DNA of 64,000 bases from Hahella chejuensis KCTC 2396 (GTDB lineage Bacteria > Pseudomonadota > Gammaproteobacteria > Pseudomonadales > Oleiphilaceae): the NCBI RefSeq assembly GCF_000012985.1, contig NC_007645.1:1778501-1842500 (forward strand), written 5' to 3'. Positions 7,679-17,111 of the stretch are shown piece after piece. The notes beneath the pieces were generated by a model, which had not been told where the DNA came from, ran no database searches, and saw only the letters and a list, made by a program, of their open reading frames with translations. Numbering within the stretch: position 1 is the stretch's first letter; each line of letters starts with the position of its first letter. Position numbers and translations under genes: made by a program.

Positions 7679-8593
7679 TTAAACCTGTTTGCCGTACAGC
7701 AGGAATTCCATGAGGGCCTTCTGCGCATGCAGGCGGTTCTCCGCTTCATCCCAAACTACGGAGCGCTGATCATCCAGCATGTCCGTACTGATTTCCTCGC
7801 CTCTGTGGGCGGGCAAACAGTGCATAAACAACGCGTCAGGCGCAGCTTTGTTCATAAGTTCAGGCGAAACCTGGAAAGCAGCGAAAGCCTTTTCCCGCTC
7901 AGCCTGCTCTTGCTCTTGCCCCATAGAGGCCCATACGTCGGTCACAACCAAATGAGCGCCTGCGACGGCGTCAGATGGAGTGCGGAATATCTTCACCCGG
8001 TCCGCGTTTTGCTCCACCAGCGACTGCATTGGCTCATAACCCTCGGGGCAAGCGACCGCCAGCTCAAACCCGAATTGGCGCGCAGCGTTGATGTATGAGT
8101 TGCACATATTGTTGCCGTCGCCAATCCAGGCTACTTTCTTGCCTCGGATAGTGCCTCGATGTTCGACATAGGTTTGTATGTCGGCGAGAAGCTGGCAGGG
8201 GTGGTAGTCGTCAGTCAGCGCATTAATGACCGGCGCAGAAGAATACTTGGCGAAGAGTTCAAGCTTGCTGTGTTCAAATGTGCGGATCATGATGATGTCC
8301 ACCATGCGCGACAGGACTCGGGCGCTGTCCTCAATGGGTTCCCCGCGTCCCAGCTGTGTATCGCGGGGGGAGAGAAATATGGCTGAGCCGCCTAATTGCG
8401 CCGCTCCCGCCTCAAAAGATACGCGAGTGCGGGTGGAGGACTTTTCGAAAATCATACCCAGAACCTGGCCTTGCATCGGCGTATGGGCCTGCTTGCTTCT
8501 GTGCTTGGCTTTCAGCTGGATAGCTCGCTCAATCAGGTACTCCAGTTCGGTCGGGGAAAAGTCACACAATGTCAGAAAATGTCTGATGCTCAT
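7679..8593 (-). CDS. argF: Ornithine carbamoyltransferase
   Basis: 304 residues, the normal length. It converts ornithine and carbamoyl phosphate to citrulline in arginine synthesis. The carbamoyl-phosphate loop SSTRTR (motif STRT at 53-56), the HPCQLLAD segment, the ornithine-side DVWASMGQE and the C-terminal [11 protein letters not shown] motif are all present, which separates it from aspartate carbamoyltransferase. It lies 91 bp downstream of argD on the same strand and abuts the ABC ATPase gene, suggesting one operon. Confidence 0.97.
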   Translation of the reverse strand: MSIRHFLTLCDFSPTELEYLIERAIQLKAKHRSKQAHTPMQGQVLGMIFEKSSTRTRVSFEAGAAQLGGSAIFLSPRDTQLGRGEPIEDSARVLSRMVDIIMIRTFEHSKLELFAKYSSAPVINALTDDYHPCQLLADIQTYVEHRGTIRGKKVAWIGDGNNMCNSYINAARQFGFELAVACPEGYEPMQSLVEQNADRVKIFRTPSDAVAGAHLVVTDVWASMGQEQEQAEREKAFAAFQVSPELMNKAAPDALFMHCLPAHRGEEISTDMLDDQRSVVWDEAENRLHAQKALMEFLLYGKQV

Positions 8594-8684
8594 GGTGCGT
8601 TACTCGCCATTTCAGTAGGTTAAAGTCAAATATAGAAGGAATGAAAGACGACTGCCGCCGTCTTCAGTATGCACGGCTATAAAC

Positions 8685-9881
8685 CTACCTTGGTTTTTTT
8701 CGATCGTCCGCAGCGTAAAGCTTGATCAGTCGCACCAGCGTCGTCACTAGATGTTCAGCTTCTACGTCCGTCATGGTTAATGCCGGCAGCAGCCGGATAA
8801 CGCGATCAGACGTCACATTAATTAGCAGTCCCACTGTTTGCGCCAGGGGTACCAGCTCGGGGCAGGGTTCGGTCATTTCTATGCCGATCATTAAACCCTT
8901 GCCGCGAATATCCTTGATATACTCGGCTCCACTGAACTCTTGCTTTAACTTGCTCAGAATCTGTTCGCCAAGAGAGCGGGCTCTTTCTGTCAGATTATTG
9001 CTTTGAATCGTTTTGATGACCGCCATTGCTGCGGCGCAAGCTAATGGGTTGCCGCCGAATGTAGAGCCGTGCGAGCCAGGGTGAAACACCTCGGAGGCGA
9101 CGCCTTTCGCCAAGCAGGCTCCGATAGGGACACCGTTGCCCAGGCCTTTGGCGGTGGTCACCACGTCGGGAGCGATGCCGTAGTCCTGATAGGCGAAATA
9201 AGCGCCAGTGCGGCCATTTCCGGTTTGCACTTCATCTAGCATCAGTAGCCAGCCTTTGGCGTCACACAGTTTTCTAACTGCGTGAAGGTACTCCACAGGT
9301 GCGATATTTACGCCGCCTTCACCTTGGATAGGCTCCATCAGCACTGCCACGACATTGTTGTTGGCGCGTGCGATATTCTCCAGGGTTTTCATATCATTGT
9401 ATGGCGCGCGTACAAATCCAGACACCAGGGGCTCAAACCCGGCCTGGACCTTGCGGTTGCCTGTGGCGCTTAATGTGGCGAGGGTGCGGCCGTGGAAAGA
9501 GTGCTCCATAACAATGATTGAAGGAGACTCAATACCTTTCTTTTTACCATATAGGCGGGCCAGTTTGATTGCGGCCTCGTTAGCTTCGGCGCCGGAGTTG
9601 CAAAAGAAAACACTGTCCATACCGGCGACTTGACATAACAGGTCGCCCAGCTGTTGCTGTAGAGGAACCTGATAAAGATTGGAGCAGTGCAAAAGCTTCT
9701 TGGATTGGTTGCAAACCGCTTCAGATACGGCGGGGTGTGCATGTCCCAGCCCACATACGGCGATGCCGGTTACAGAGTCAAAATAGCGGTTGCCTTGAGT
9801 ATCGTATAACCAGCAACCTTCTCCATGCGTAAAGGCGATGGGCAGTCTGCCATAAGTATTCATCAGGGTTGGACCGGCCAT
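8685..9881 (-). CDS. argD: Acetylornithine (succinyldiaminopimelate) aminotransferase
   Basis: A 398-residue class III PLP aminotransferase. Visible marks are the FCNSGAEANEAAIKLAR phosphate-binding segment, LMLDEVQTGNGRTG with the PLP-contacting Asp, the Schiff-base Lys in VTTAKGLGNGVPIGA, and FGGNPLACAAA. It makes N-acetylornithine in arginine synthesis and probably serves lysine synthesis too. Gene order argD-argF supports this assignment over catabolic AstC. A leader terminator and a palindrome lie upstream. Confidence 0.93.
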   Translation of the reverse strand: MAGPTLMNTYGRLPIAFTHGEGCWLYDTQGNRYFDSVTGIAVCGLGHAHPAVSEAVCNQSKKLLHCSNLYQVPLQQQLGDLLCQVAGMDSVFFCNSGAEANEAAIKLARLYGKKKGIESPSIIVMEHSFHGRTLATLSATGNRKVQAGFEPLVSGFVRAPYNDMKTLENIARANNNVVAVLMEPIQGEGGVNIAPVEYLHAVRKLCDAKGWLLMLDEVQTGNGRTGAYFAYQDYGIAPDVVTTAKGLGNGVPIGACLAKGVASEVFHPGSHGSTFGGNPLACAAAMAVIKTIQSNNLTERARSLGEQILSKLKQEFSGAEYIKDIRGKGLMIGIEMTEPCPELVPLAQTVGLLINVTSDRVIRLLPALTMTDVEAEHLVTTLVRLIKLYAADDRKKPR

Positions 9882-9914
9882 TTTCTTCGTCCTCTTATAT
9901 ACAACCTTAAACTC

Positions 9915-9939
9915 TATATATGGTTGAAAACCCTATATA
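9915..9939. promoter_or_regulatory. Imperfect palindrome upstream of argD
   Basis: Arms TATATATGGTT and AACCCTATATA match at 10 of 11 positions around a GAA spacer. It lies 34 bp before the argD start, between the leader hairpin and the ribosome binding site. It could be an operator; it does not fit the ArgR consensus. Confidence 0.4.
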
Positions 9940-9943
9940 ACGC

Positions 9944-9965
9944 AAAAAGGCAGCCCCGGCTGCCT
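9944..9965 (-). terminator. Leftward terminator-like hairpin in the argD leader
   Basis: Stem AGGCAGCC/GGCTGCCT (8 bp) followed on the leftward strand by five T. It lies about 62 bp before argD. On the leftward strand a possible promoter (TTGCCA, 17-bp spacer, TACTAT) precedes it, so it could act as an attenuator of argD, or simply end an unknown upstream transcript. Confidence 0.6.
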
Positions 9966-10232
9966 GTTCCAACAGCTATAGTATAGATAATTGTTACACA
10001 TGGCAACGAAGCCCAGGGAGGCCCTGATCTGGCTCAAATTTCCTGGCTAAGAAGCGACTAATTGCCCCTGAAGAAGCGTCTCTTTTCGCGTATACTTCCG
10101 TTCCAGAAAGGGCGAAGCGCCTAATTTGCAGCGCATTAGGTCGTTGTCTGATTAAATCATCATCGCCAGCGCTTAAAAACATAGTAAAATAGTCAACCAA
10201 TCACTCAATGACTGTTATTAAAGGTTAGGTTT

Positions 10233-10553
10233 ATGGATGTCATCGAAGTTATCAAAGAGCAATTAACCAGTAATCCCATCATTCTTTTTATGAAGGGAAC
10301 GCCGAATGCTCCTCAGTGCGGGTTCTCTGCTCGTACAGTTCAGGCATTGATGGCCTGCGGTGAAAAATTTGCTTATGTAAATATTCTGGAGCACCCGGAA
10401 ATTCGCGAAGCGTTGAAAACCTACTCTAATTGGCCAACATATCCTCAGCTGTATATTAAAGGTGAGCTGGTTGGCGGGTGTGATATCGTCGCTGAGTTAT
10501 ATGAGTCCGGTGAGCTACAGGGAATGGTGAAGGGCGCTGCTGTCGCGGAATAA
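10233..10553 (+). CDS. grxD: Monothiol glutaredoxin, Grx4 family
   Basis: A 106-residue single-domain protein with the monothiol active site CGFS at 29-32 (PQCGFS), the KGTP motif before it, NWPTYPQLYIKGELVGG in the glutathione-binding region, and GGCDIV. Family members carry [2Fe-2S] clusters bound with glutathione and pass them to target proteins, often with a BolA partner, in the cytoplasm. Single gene facing the TonB-like gene. Confidence 0.96.
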   Translation: MDVIEVIKEQLTSNPIILFMKGTPNAPQCGFSARTVQALMACGEKFAYVNILEHPEIREALKTYSNWPTYPQLYIKGELVGGCDIVAELYESGELQGMVKGAAVAE

Positions 10554-10589
10554 CCATTTCGAGTATGCGATTTGGGTCTGTCGCTTTGT

Positions 10590-11318
10590 CTAGCTGGCGG
10601 GGGCGTAAAGTATCTGCACCAGATAACTGTAACCAAATACGCTATCTGAAGGAGGGGGGCGTTGATAGGGGTTGGCGGCGTATGCGCTGCGAATCGCTGC
10701 AGCGTCCAGCTTCTCATCTCCGCTACTTCTCTCAACTTCCGCTTTTACTAGCATGCCTGTCTCTTGAAACTGCAACTTGAGCACGACCGTGCGGGCTTCT
10801 GTAAGGTCGCTATATTCATATTGATTGTTGTACAGACGATTTTGCGCCAAGTGGCGAACAAGGTAGGGCCAGAAGGTCGAATGTGTTGACGGCTGGCTTC
10901 TCAGTAGCTCCAGAATAGACGCGTCCATCTCATACGCTTCGCTTTCCGGCCTGTTGGGCTTTTTGTCGGCGGACTCCGACTCGCCTTTAAACAGGTTGCT
11001 TACCCAGTTCAGGTTGGTGCGATTTGCATTCAGGCGAGGTATTCCCGAAAAAGTATCTTGTTGCGAGCCCTTCCACGGGAGTGTGTCGTCAACAATATCC
11101 TTTGGCGCCTCGGTTTGCGCAGGCATACTTTGAGTTTGTTGAGTTCCAGGAGTGCTAACCGTCCGGGCGTTGAGAGTGATTGTGATTGTTGGATTTTCTT
11201 TCTGTGGAAGCTGAATGGAAAAGAGCAGGAACAGTATGCCTGCGTGAGCAAGGATAGATAAGAAAATGGCGTTGGCGGCGCATCCACCGTTAAATTCACT
11301 GTCAGGCATAAAACACAT
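10590..11318 (-). CDS. TonB-family C-terminal domain protein
   Basis: A 242-residue protein with one N-terminal membrane segment (about 14-32, FLSILAHAGILFLLFSI), a long polar periplasmic region, and a C-terminal TonB-like domain (TVVLKLQFQETGMLVKAEV, DEKLDAAAIRSAYAANPY). It resembles energy transducers, but no exbB/exbD or receptor gene is nearby and the Pro/Lys-rich linker of classical TonB is weak. The start is uncertain: ATG 11318 or ATG 11309, neither with a good ribosome binding site. It lies 93 bp downstream of the DUF1631 gene on the same strand. Confidence 0.75.
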   Translation of the reverse strand: MCFMPDSEFNGGCAANAIFLSILAHAGILFLLFSIQLPQKENPTITITLNARTVSTPGTQQTQSMPAQTEAPKDIVDDTLPWKGSQQDTFSGIPRLNANRTNLNWVSNLFKGESESADKKPNRPESEAYEMDASILELLRSQPSTHSTFWPYLVRHLAQNRLYNNQYEYSDLTEARTVVLKLQFQETGMLVKAEVERSSGDEKLDAAAIRSAYAANPYQRPPPSDSVFGYSYLVQILYAPAS

Positions 11319-11411
11319 GGGGCTTGAGGTCTGTAGCGAATTTAACTTATTTCCTAAGGCGGTAGAAATGAGTTTGCGTCAGTTATGTGAAGCGGGTAGT
11401 CCTATTCCGCT

Positions 11412-13673
11412 TCACGCAGCTTTACCTGACATCTTTCGCAGGTTGCCGATAACGGCATTCATCGCTCTGTCGAATAGAAGGCCTTCTTCCAGCGCTTTGA
11501 TGCGTCCTTTGCGTAACTCATGCGCCAATTCGCCTCGGGTTTTCTCGACGACCTTCAAGCCTAAGCGATTAACGAATATGTAGGTATCGGAATCCTCAAT
11601 TTTTGTGGACAGCTTGCATCTGAAGCGGGTTCCATTAACGAGTGAGAACTCAATCCAAGCTCCGCACTCCATTTCATCTATTTTGGTCAGATATTCCGCC
11701 AGCGCAGCGTCTTCGTACTCGCTCTGCCGTTCTACGGCTGTCTTTATAGCAGGGGTGAGTTTTTGCTCTATGACTGCTGCGACAGGAGCCGGTGGCTTAG
11801 GCGCATCGTTTTGCGCGCTGGTTATAGATTGTTGCTTGAAGGTTTCTGTCAGCGCCTTCTTCAGCTCTCCCAGCATGTGTTCAAGCTTGGCGGAGTTGTA
11901 GGATACTTCCTTCAAGCCGGCTTTGAGGTTTTTGAGTAACTGAGGAACCACCTTGACCCAGCGCTGTCTGGCTTCAACTTCGGCATGTGGTTGTAGGCAC
12001 CATGTTAATTCGTCCACAACTTTGGTGCACTGATTCAGACGATGTTCCGTGTCCTCTTTTAAGTAAGCCAGGAACATGACGCGGCTCCATCCGCCACGGA
12101 GTAGTTCAACGGCTACTGGCGGGAGGGGTTGTGCGGCGATTTTCTCACTGAGAATCTGTTCCACAACCTGATGGGCCTTGTGGGACTTGACGCGGCCTAT
12201 TTCCGCTTCTTTAGTTCGCTGCTCAACCAGTTTCGCCTTACGCTCTTCGCGACTCAAATATTGAGAGAACTCTTGATATATCTCTTCGAAGAGTTCACTT
12301 TCGCCGTTGAACTCTTCAAGGATGCGCTGAACGGCGCGATGAATTTGCTCGTAGAGCTTGTCGCGTTTTTTCTCTGATGCGTCACTCCAGCCTATACCTG
12401 CTTTCGCCAGAGCGTTTAGCAGCTTGCGGGCAGGGTGAGATGGTTTGCTGAAGAAACTTTTATCTCGGATCGCCACCTTTAGAATAGGAATTTGCAGGCG
12501 GCTAATCAGCACCTGAATCGGAGCCGACAGATTGTAATCATCAAGGATGAACTCGAAAAGCATGGAGACTAAATTGATGAGATCCTCATCTATTTGGTCA
12601 AGTGCTGTCGCCTTGCCTGACTTCTGGCTTTCTTCGCTGAGTAGCCCTTGTACGGCTGTGCGCAAATCTAAAGCTACGACCGGACCTTCCGCCAGATTTT
12701 CGGTGCGAACGCTGTGTTGCAAGCGAGAAAGAATTGACAGTAAATCTGCATCTGCAATGAACTGCACATTTCCGGGAGGTGGCGCTTGTCGCCCCCCGGC
12801 GCCTGTATTTGGATCGCCTTGTTGCTGTTCAGGGTTCGAGGCTGTATTTCTAAGTGCAGAAAGGAGTTCTTGCACTTGGCTGAAAACGTCGCCTGCGCCG
12901 TCATAACCGTTTGCGTCGCTTTGTGCTTCCAAAGGGCGTGCGGAAACGTCTGAAGTTGAGCGGGGAGTAACGCGGGACTTTTTCGCCGTGTATTTCAGGT
13001 TGGGCATAACCCCTGCCTGAATCATAATTTTGTTGGCTTCTTCAAGGCATTCGACCAAGTTGCCCATTACATAGCGGTCAAACTGCTTATAAACGATCAG
13101 CTTTTCCTTTATCTCAATATCAAGACCAATGCAGGCATCGGAAAATGCTTTGCAGATATGTTCTGGATCTAATGGGTTGACTGCGTTCTCTTCATTGGTT
13201 TCGCCATAAACACTGGATACGCGAGTCTGGAATTGCAACAGCGAGCCGGAGAAGTTAGCTCTTGCCTTGCTGATCATGCTGTTAATGGCGACAGACTCTT
13301 CCAGGGCGTCGTTTTGCACCAGGCTGAGCACATCTACATCAACATTGTCGGACAGTGACTCACTGGTCTTGTGTTGAGAAGGCGGCTGATTGAACAGGCG
13401 TGCGAGTTCCTGCTGGAAGTGGTTTTCTATCCCCTTCCGCTTTATCCGGATCTCACGCATAGCTTCGAAATAGCGGTTCTGCTCATTATTTGTATGAGCA
13501 TGATTGGCTAGTTCAAAGAATGAATCATCAACACCATCGAACATGCTGTTGAGGAAGTTAAGGAGCATTGAGATGGAGTGATCGCGAATACGCGTAAGCA
13601 ACTGCTCATCCGCGGGCTTCGGGTGAGCCTTCACGCGCTCGCGAATGTAACTTACACCGCTCCCCTTATTCAT
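11412..13673 (-). CDS. DUF1631 family protein
   Basis: A 753-residue, mostly helical, soluble-looking protein of unknown function. The N-terminal part (DDSFFELANHAHTNNEQNRYFEAMREIR) and the C-terminal part (VEKTRGELAHELRKGRIKALEEGLLFDRAMNAVIG) fit the DUF1631 family as I remember it; some members are mislabelled thymidine phosphorylase. A Gln/Pro/Gly-rich stretch interrupts it near 290-315. I chose ATG 13673, preceded by AGGAG at ideal spacing; an upstream in-frame start would fall in this ribosome binding site. Confidence 0.85.
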   Translation of the reverse strand: MNKGSGVSYIRERVKAHPKPADEQLLTRIRDHSISMLLNFLNSMFDGVDDSFFELANHAHTNNEQNRYFEAMREIRIKRKGIENHFQQELARLFNQPPSQHKTSESLSDNVDVDVLSLVQNDALEESVAINSMISKARANFSGSLLQFQTRVSSVYGETNEENAVNPLDPEHICKAFSDACIGLDIEIKEKLIVYKQFDRYVMGNLVECLEEANKIMIQAGVMPNLKYTAKKSRVTPRSTSDVSARPLEAQSDANGYDGAGDVFSQVQELLSALRNTASNPEQQQGDPNTGAGGRQAPPPGNVQFIADADLLSILSRLQHSVRTENLAEGPVVALDLRTAVQGLLSEESQKSGKATALDQIDEDLINLVSMLFEFILDDYNLSAPIQVLISRLQIPILKVAIRDKSFFSKPSHPARKLLNALAKAGIGWSDASEKKRDKLYEQIHRAVQRILEEFNGESELFEEIYQEFSQYLSREERKAKLVEQRTKEAEIGRVKSHKAHQVVEQILSEKIAAQPLPPVAVELLRGGWSRVMFLAYLKEDTEHRLNQCTKVVDELTWCLQPHAEVEARQRWVKVVPQLLKNLKAGLKEVSYNSAKLEHMLGELKKALTETFKQQSITSAQNDAPKPPAPVAAVIEQKLTPAIKTAVERQSEYEDAALAEYLTKIDEMECGAWIEFSLVNGTRFRCKLSTKIEDSDTYIFVNRLGLKVVEKTRGELAHELRKGRIKALEEGLLFDRAMNAVIGNLRKMSGKAA

Positions 13674-13870
13674 AAACTTCTCCTGTTGCACCCAAACGGG
13701 GCGTCAAAAACAAGCTGACAACAGATATTGTTATTTTTTTTGGGTATGAGTTTGGCGGTGAGTCGTTATAATAATTGCCGTCTATTTTACGGCTTTATAT
13801 ACAAAAATCTACCATAAGTTACTAAAACGGTCTTGCCATCCGAGGCGAGACTGCGTTGTCTCGTTTAAAT

Positions 13871-13903
13871 CAAGGCGGTCATGTCCTAAAGCTGACCGCC
13901 TTG
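13871..13903 (-). terminator. Hairpin behind the Yip1-family gene
   Basis: An 11-bp perfect stem (CAAGGCGGTCA/TGACCGCCTTG) with an 11-nt loop, 18 bp beyond the stop of the Yip1-family gene. The T-run after it is short (ATTT), so termination strength is uncertain. Confidence 0.55.
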
Positions 13904-13921
13904 GCGCTAGTGTGAGTGAGT

Positions 13922-14524
13922 TCAGTTCGTGTAAACCGGACCAATACCTACGCTCCAGATTACAACACTGGTGGCGATCAATGCGACAAGCATAACCAAG
14001 CCGACGGTCAGGACGCTTGTGGCGAACATGAAGCCTCTTTCTTTCGGGATTTTCATTAAAATAGGTAAACCTTCGTAAAGAAGATATACAGAGTAAGATA
14101 CTCCTACCAACCCGGCGAACATATTTACCCATATATTGGGATAAACGGCTATGGCTCCCATGATAAATAGTGGAGTCGCTGCATAGGCGGCCAACTCAAT
14201 ACCTCTGGGCGCATTTTTGTCTACGCCGTAAGTAATTGCCATGAAATCGATGAATTTGCCCAGAATATAGATTCCAGACAGCATCGACACGTAGAAAAGC
14301 GCGCACAGGTTAAAGGCGCTGATTTGCGTTAGTTTGACGGTTTCTTCGCTGCCAATGGTCCAGCCCACTTGCGTGGAGCCAATGTAGGCGGCGATGGATG
14401 GTATTAAGGCCAGTAACAGCGTGTGTTGTGCGTATAGTCGGCCAGTTGTGGCGCGCTCTTCGCGTATTGACAGCCATTCCTGATCGGGATGCGTAAAAAG
14501 ACCTAACGTGTGGCCCAGGATCAT
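13922..14524 (-). CDS. Yip1-family membrane protein
   Basis: A 200-residue integral membrane protein with about five hydrophobic segments (near 36-52, 88-110, 125-145, 150-165, 172-192). The N-terminal sequence (HTLGLFTHPDQEWLSIREE) and the spacing of the segments match bacterial Yip1/DUF1282 proteins. Function in bacteria is not established. Single gene with a hairpin behind it. Confidence 0.8.
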   Translation of the reverse strand: MILGHTLGLFTHPDQEWLSIREERATTGRLYAQHTLLLALIPSIAAYIGSTQVGWTIGSEETVKLTQISAFNLCALFYVSMLSGIYILGKFIDFMAITYGVDKNAPRGIELAAYAATPLFIMGAIAVYPNIWVNMFAGLVGVSYSVYLLYEGLPILMKIPKERGFMFATSVLTVGLVMLVALIATSVVIWSVGIGPVYTN

Positions 14525-14696
14525 ATAGGAAGCCTCCTTCTTATTTTTATGGTCACTATTACTTCATAGTGTTCCGGCTATTTTTAGTCAAGAAGTAGCT
14601 TATATTTTGATCTTTTAAGCGGTTTTTTTTTATTCACTAACTGCATATGGAGGGGCGCCGGACGTTGATTTAAGTGAGATTCCGGCGCGTAATATT

Positions 14697-15995
14697 TTAC
14701 TGCTGGGTGGTCTTTTTCTTTTTGCTGCCCTTTGGGGGGGCAAATGGGTCGTGGACAATGGCGGCTTTGACGACATTGTCTTTGACCTGTTTGATTTCCA
14801 CGTTGTATCCATGCAGTTTCAGGCAGGTGGGGTTTTCTGGGATGGTTTCAAGCAGCTCCATAATTAATCCGTTGAGCGTTTTGGGGCCATCGGTGGGGAG
14901 TCTCCATCCCAGTATTTTGTTGATTGTGCGGATGGTTGCAAAGCCGTCAATCATGTAACGGTTGTCGTCCATTGGCGTAATGTCTGGACTGGTAGCGGCG
15001 ATATCGGTGGTAAACTCGCCAACAATTTCTTCCAATATATCTTCCAGGGTGGCGATGCCTTGCACGTCGCCGTATTCATCTACAACAACTGCAATTCGTC
15101 GTTTTTCTTTCTGGAAGTTGAACAGCTGAGTGTTAAGCGGGGTGCCTTCTGGAATGAAGTAGGGCTCCCGGCAGCTCTGCATGATCATCGCCTTGTTTAT
15201 CTCATCTTGAGTGAGAAACTTAGCGGCATTGCGAAGATGGAGAATGCCTATAATGTTGTTTATGTCACCCCGGTAGACGGGTAGTCGGGTGTGTTGGGTG
15301 GATCTTAATTGTTCGACAATCTCGTCAATGTCGTCCTCTATATCGATCCCCGTAATCTCATTTCGGGGGATCATGATGTCCTCTATGGTGACTTTCTCCA
15401 AATCCAGAATGCTAAGGAGCATTTGTCTATGTCGTTTTGGGATGCGGACGCCTGCCTCGTGAACCAGGGTGCGTAGTTCTTCGCGAGACAAGTGATCAGA
15501 ACCGGCCTGATTCTCAGTGACCCCAAATAGACGCAATAGTGAGTTGGAGGCAAGGTTGACGCACCATACAAACGGGTAGAGAAGCTTCAATAAGGGGACT
15601 AGCGCTACTGAGGCGGGGAATGCTACTCGTTCTGGGTAGAGTGCGGCGAGAGTTTTGGGTGTAACCTCAGAAAAAACCAGGACCGTTATCGTCAGAGCCG
15701 TAGTGGCGATTGCAAGGCCGAGGTCTCCCCATAGGCGGGTGGCGATAAGGGTGGCGATTGCGGATGCAGATATGTTGACAAAATTATTGCCAATCAGAAT
15801 GACCCCGATCAGCTGGTCTGGCCGCTGTAGTAAGGCATTGGCGCGTTTGGCGCCTTTGTGTCCGTTTTTGGCCATGTGCCTTAAACGGTAGCGGTTTAGA
15901 GTCATCATCCCTGTTTCCGATCCAGAAAAGAATCCAGAGAGAACTATTAGGATGATCAATACAACGAGTAAAAAAGTGGTGGATAAGTCGTTCAA
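14697..15995 (-). CDS. HlyC/CorC-family transporter with CNNM and CBS domains (CorB-like)
   Basis: A 432-residue inner-membrane protein. The N-terminal CNNM/DUF21 domain spans residues 1 to about 180 with four hydrophobic stretches and the SGSETGMM and NNFVNISASAIAT motifs. A CBS pair follows (about 200-330, IEDIMIPRNEITGID and VDEYGDVQGIATLEDILEEIVGE), then a CorC_HlyC domain (DGFATIRTINKILGW). E. coli relatives (YfjD/CorB, YtfL) are linked to Mg2+/Co2+ efflux or polyamine export. It is co-oriented with ypjD, 66 bp downstream of it; this pair next to ffh is a common gammaproteobacterial arrangement. Confidence 0.9.
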   Translation of the reverse strand: MNDLSTTFLLVVLIILIVLSGFFSGSETGMMTLNRYRLRHMAKNGHKGAKRANALLQRPDQLIGVILIGNNFVNISASAIATLIATRLWGDLGLAIATTALTITVLVFSEVTPKTLAALYPERVAFPASVALVPLLKLLYPFVWCVNLASNSLLRLFGVTENQAGSDHLSREELRTLVHEAGVRIPKRHRQMLLSILDLEKVTIEDIMIPRNEITGIDIEDDIDEIVEQLRSTQHTRLPVYRGDINNIIGILHLRNAAKFLTQDEINKAMIMQSCREPYFIPEGTPLNTQLFNFQKEKRRIAVVVDEYGDVQGIATLEDILEEIVGEFTTDIAATSPDITPMDDNRYMIDGFATIRTINKILGWRLPTDGPKTLNGLIMELLETIPENPTCLKLHGYNVEIKQVKDNVVKAAIVHDPFAPPKGSKKKKTTQQ

Positions 15996-16061
15996 GGGGA
16001 GCGTTAAACCATTTGTTGTGATTACGAAGTCATCATAGGAACGCGTAGGAGCGTGTCAAGA

Positions 16062-16868
16062 TCAGATTTTGGGGTGAATGATAAACTCTAAGGCGATCTT
16101 GCTGCCCAGAAACCCTAAGGCTAGCAGTAAGCATCCGCCGATGGTTAATCTGGCTGCGAGCAGCCCTCTCCAACCCCACAAATTACGGCCAATTGCCAAG
16201 AGTGCAAAGATTAGCCAGGACAGGATTGAAAGCGCTGTCTTGTGGACTAAATGCTGTGCGAACAAATCTTCTACAAAGAAACTCCCAGTCCCTATCGCCA
16301 GAGTGAGAAGAATCAAGCCCGTCCAAATCATCTCAAATAAAATATCTTCGGTGGTTTGAAGAGGGGGGAGCGCTTTGACAAGCCGGCCGGTCATGTGGGA
16401 TTTCAGTTGCCTGTTTTGGGCGTAGAGCAGTAAGGCTTGCAACCCGGCCAGGCTGAATACGGAATATGCAATGACCGACAAGGTGATATGAGCCATGAGT
16501 CCTACATGCCAAGGCTCCACCACCTGAGTGGGGCCTTTAAAGCTGACGGCGGCGATGACTGTTACAATCGCTATTGGATAAATTAGTAGCTTTAGGTTGT
16601 GTACGGGCTTGATATAGGCGAAGGATACAACCAGGGCGCTAAGAAACAGGCTGATTATCGAAATTATTTTGAAAAAGCCGAAGTCTGCTCCTAGAGATGT
16701 TGAGCTAAGCAGCCAAACGCTAACTGCATGCGCTGCGACAGCCAGAAAGCCAATAGCTCCTGCCAGGTGGGGGCGCTGAGGCGTTTTGCCTTCATAAACG
16801 GCGTATTGAAAGGCTGTGGCGATAGTGTAAAAAACAGTGGCGACTATGCTAAGGGTGACAACGCTCAT
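16062..16868 (-). CDS. ypjD: CcsA/YpjD-family inner-membrane protein
   Basis: A 268-residue protein with about eight transmembrane segments and the GLMAHITLSVIAYSVFSLAGLQALLL core, including conserved His residues, typical of the cytochrome c assembly (CcsA/CcmC-like) domain; the usual WD motif region is reduced. Its role in E. coli is not settled, though a haem-handling function has been suggested from the fold. It is transcribed divergently from ffh and precedes the CorB-like gene. Confidence 0.88.
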   Translation of the reverse strand: MSVVTLSIVATVFYTIATAFQYAVYEGKTPQRPHLAGAIGFLAVAAHAVSVWLLSSTSLGADFGFFKIISIISLFLSALVVSFAYIKPVHNLKLLIYPIAIVTVIAAVSFKGPTQVVEPWHVGLMAHITLSVIAYSVFSLAGLQALLLYAQNRQLKSHMTGRLVKALPPLQTTEDILFEMIWTGLILLTLAIGTGSFFVEDLFAQHLVHKTALSILSWLIFALLAIGRNLWGWRGLLAARLTIGGCLLLALGFLGSKIALEFIIHPKI

Positions 16869-17061
16869 TAAATGTCAGTCATGCCGGCTGGGGTACGTTA
16901 GCTGTTTTGGCCCTGCTGGTTGTTCTTTGTTTAAGGAAATGAAGCGTTTTGGCTTATCTGCGCTTGCACTGCAAGCACTGAAAGACGCCTAATAAACAAA
17001 GAGTTGGAAAATAGGTTTCGGCCGGGTCCATTTGTTAGATGAAGTATGCCGTAGGGTTGGA

Positions 17062-17067
17062 TATAAT
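17062..17067 (+). promoter_or_regulatory. Candidate -10 element for ffh
   Basis: A perfect TATAAT 45 bp upstream of the ffh ATG in the ypjD/ffh divergent region; no good -35 was found at standard spacing. Confidence 0.4.
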
Positions 17068-17111
17068 CCAAGCCCTTTTACGACATACCTGATTATTAAG
17101 GGGAATGCTAT

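Larger units (their letters stand above)
9882..10232. other. 351-bp intergenic region between divergent argD and grxD
   Basis: Contains, from argD outward, the argD ribosome binding site (GAGG), an 11-bp inverted repeat (9915-9939), a leftward terminator-like hairpin (9944-9965) and AT-rich promoter-like sequence before grxD (around 10180). A 68-codon leftward frame (9994-10200) has no recognisable family and looks spurious. No ArgR-type box was found by eye. Confidence 0.6.

Noticed and set aside
9994-10200. A 68-codon leftward frame between argD and grxD
   Set aside because: It is followed by a terminator hairpin, which is suggestive, but has no family resemblance, no clear ribosome binding site, and overlaps the likely grxD promoter.
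9882-10232. T-box or riboswitch upstream of argD
   Set aside because: The leader before the hairpin is too short and lacks T-box or known aptamer motifs.
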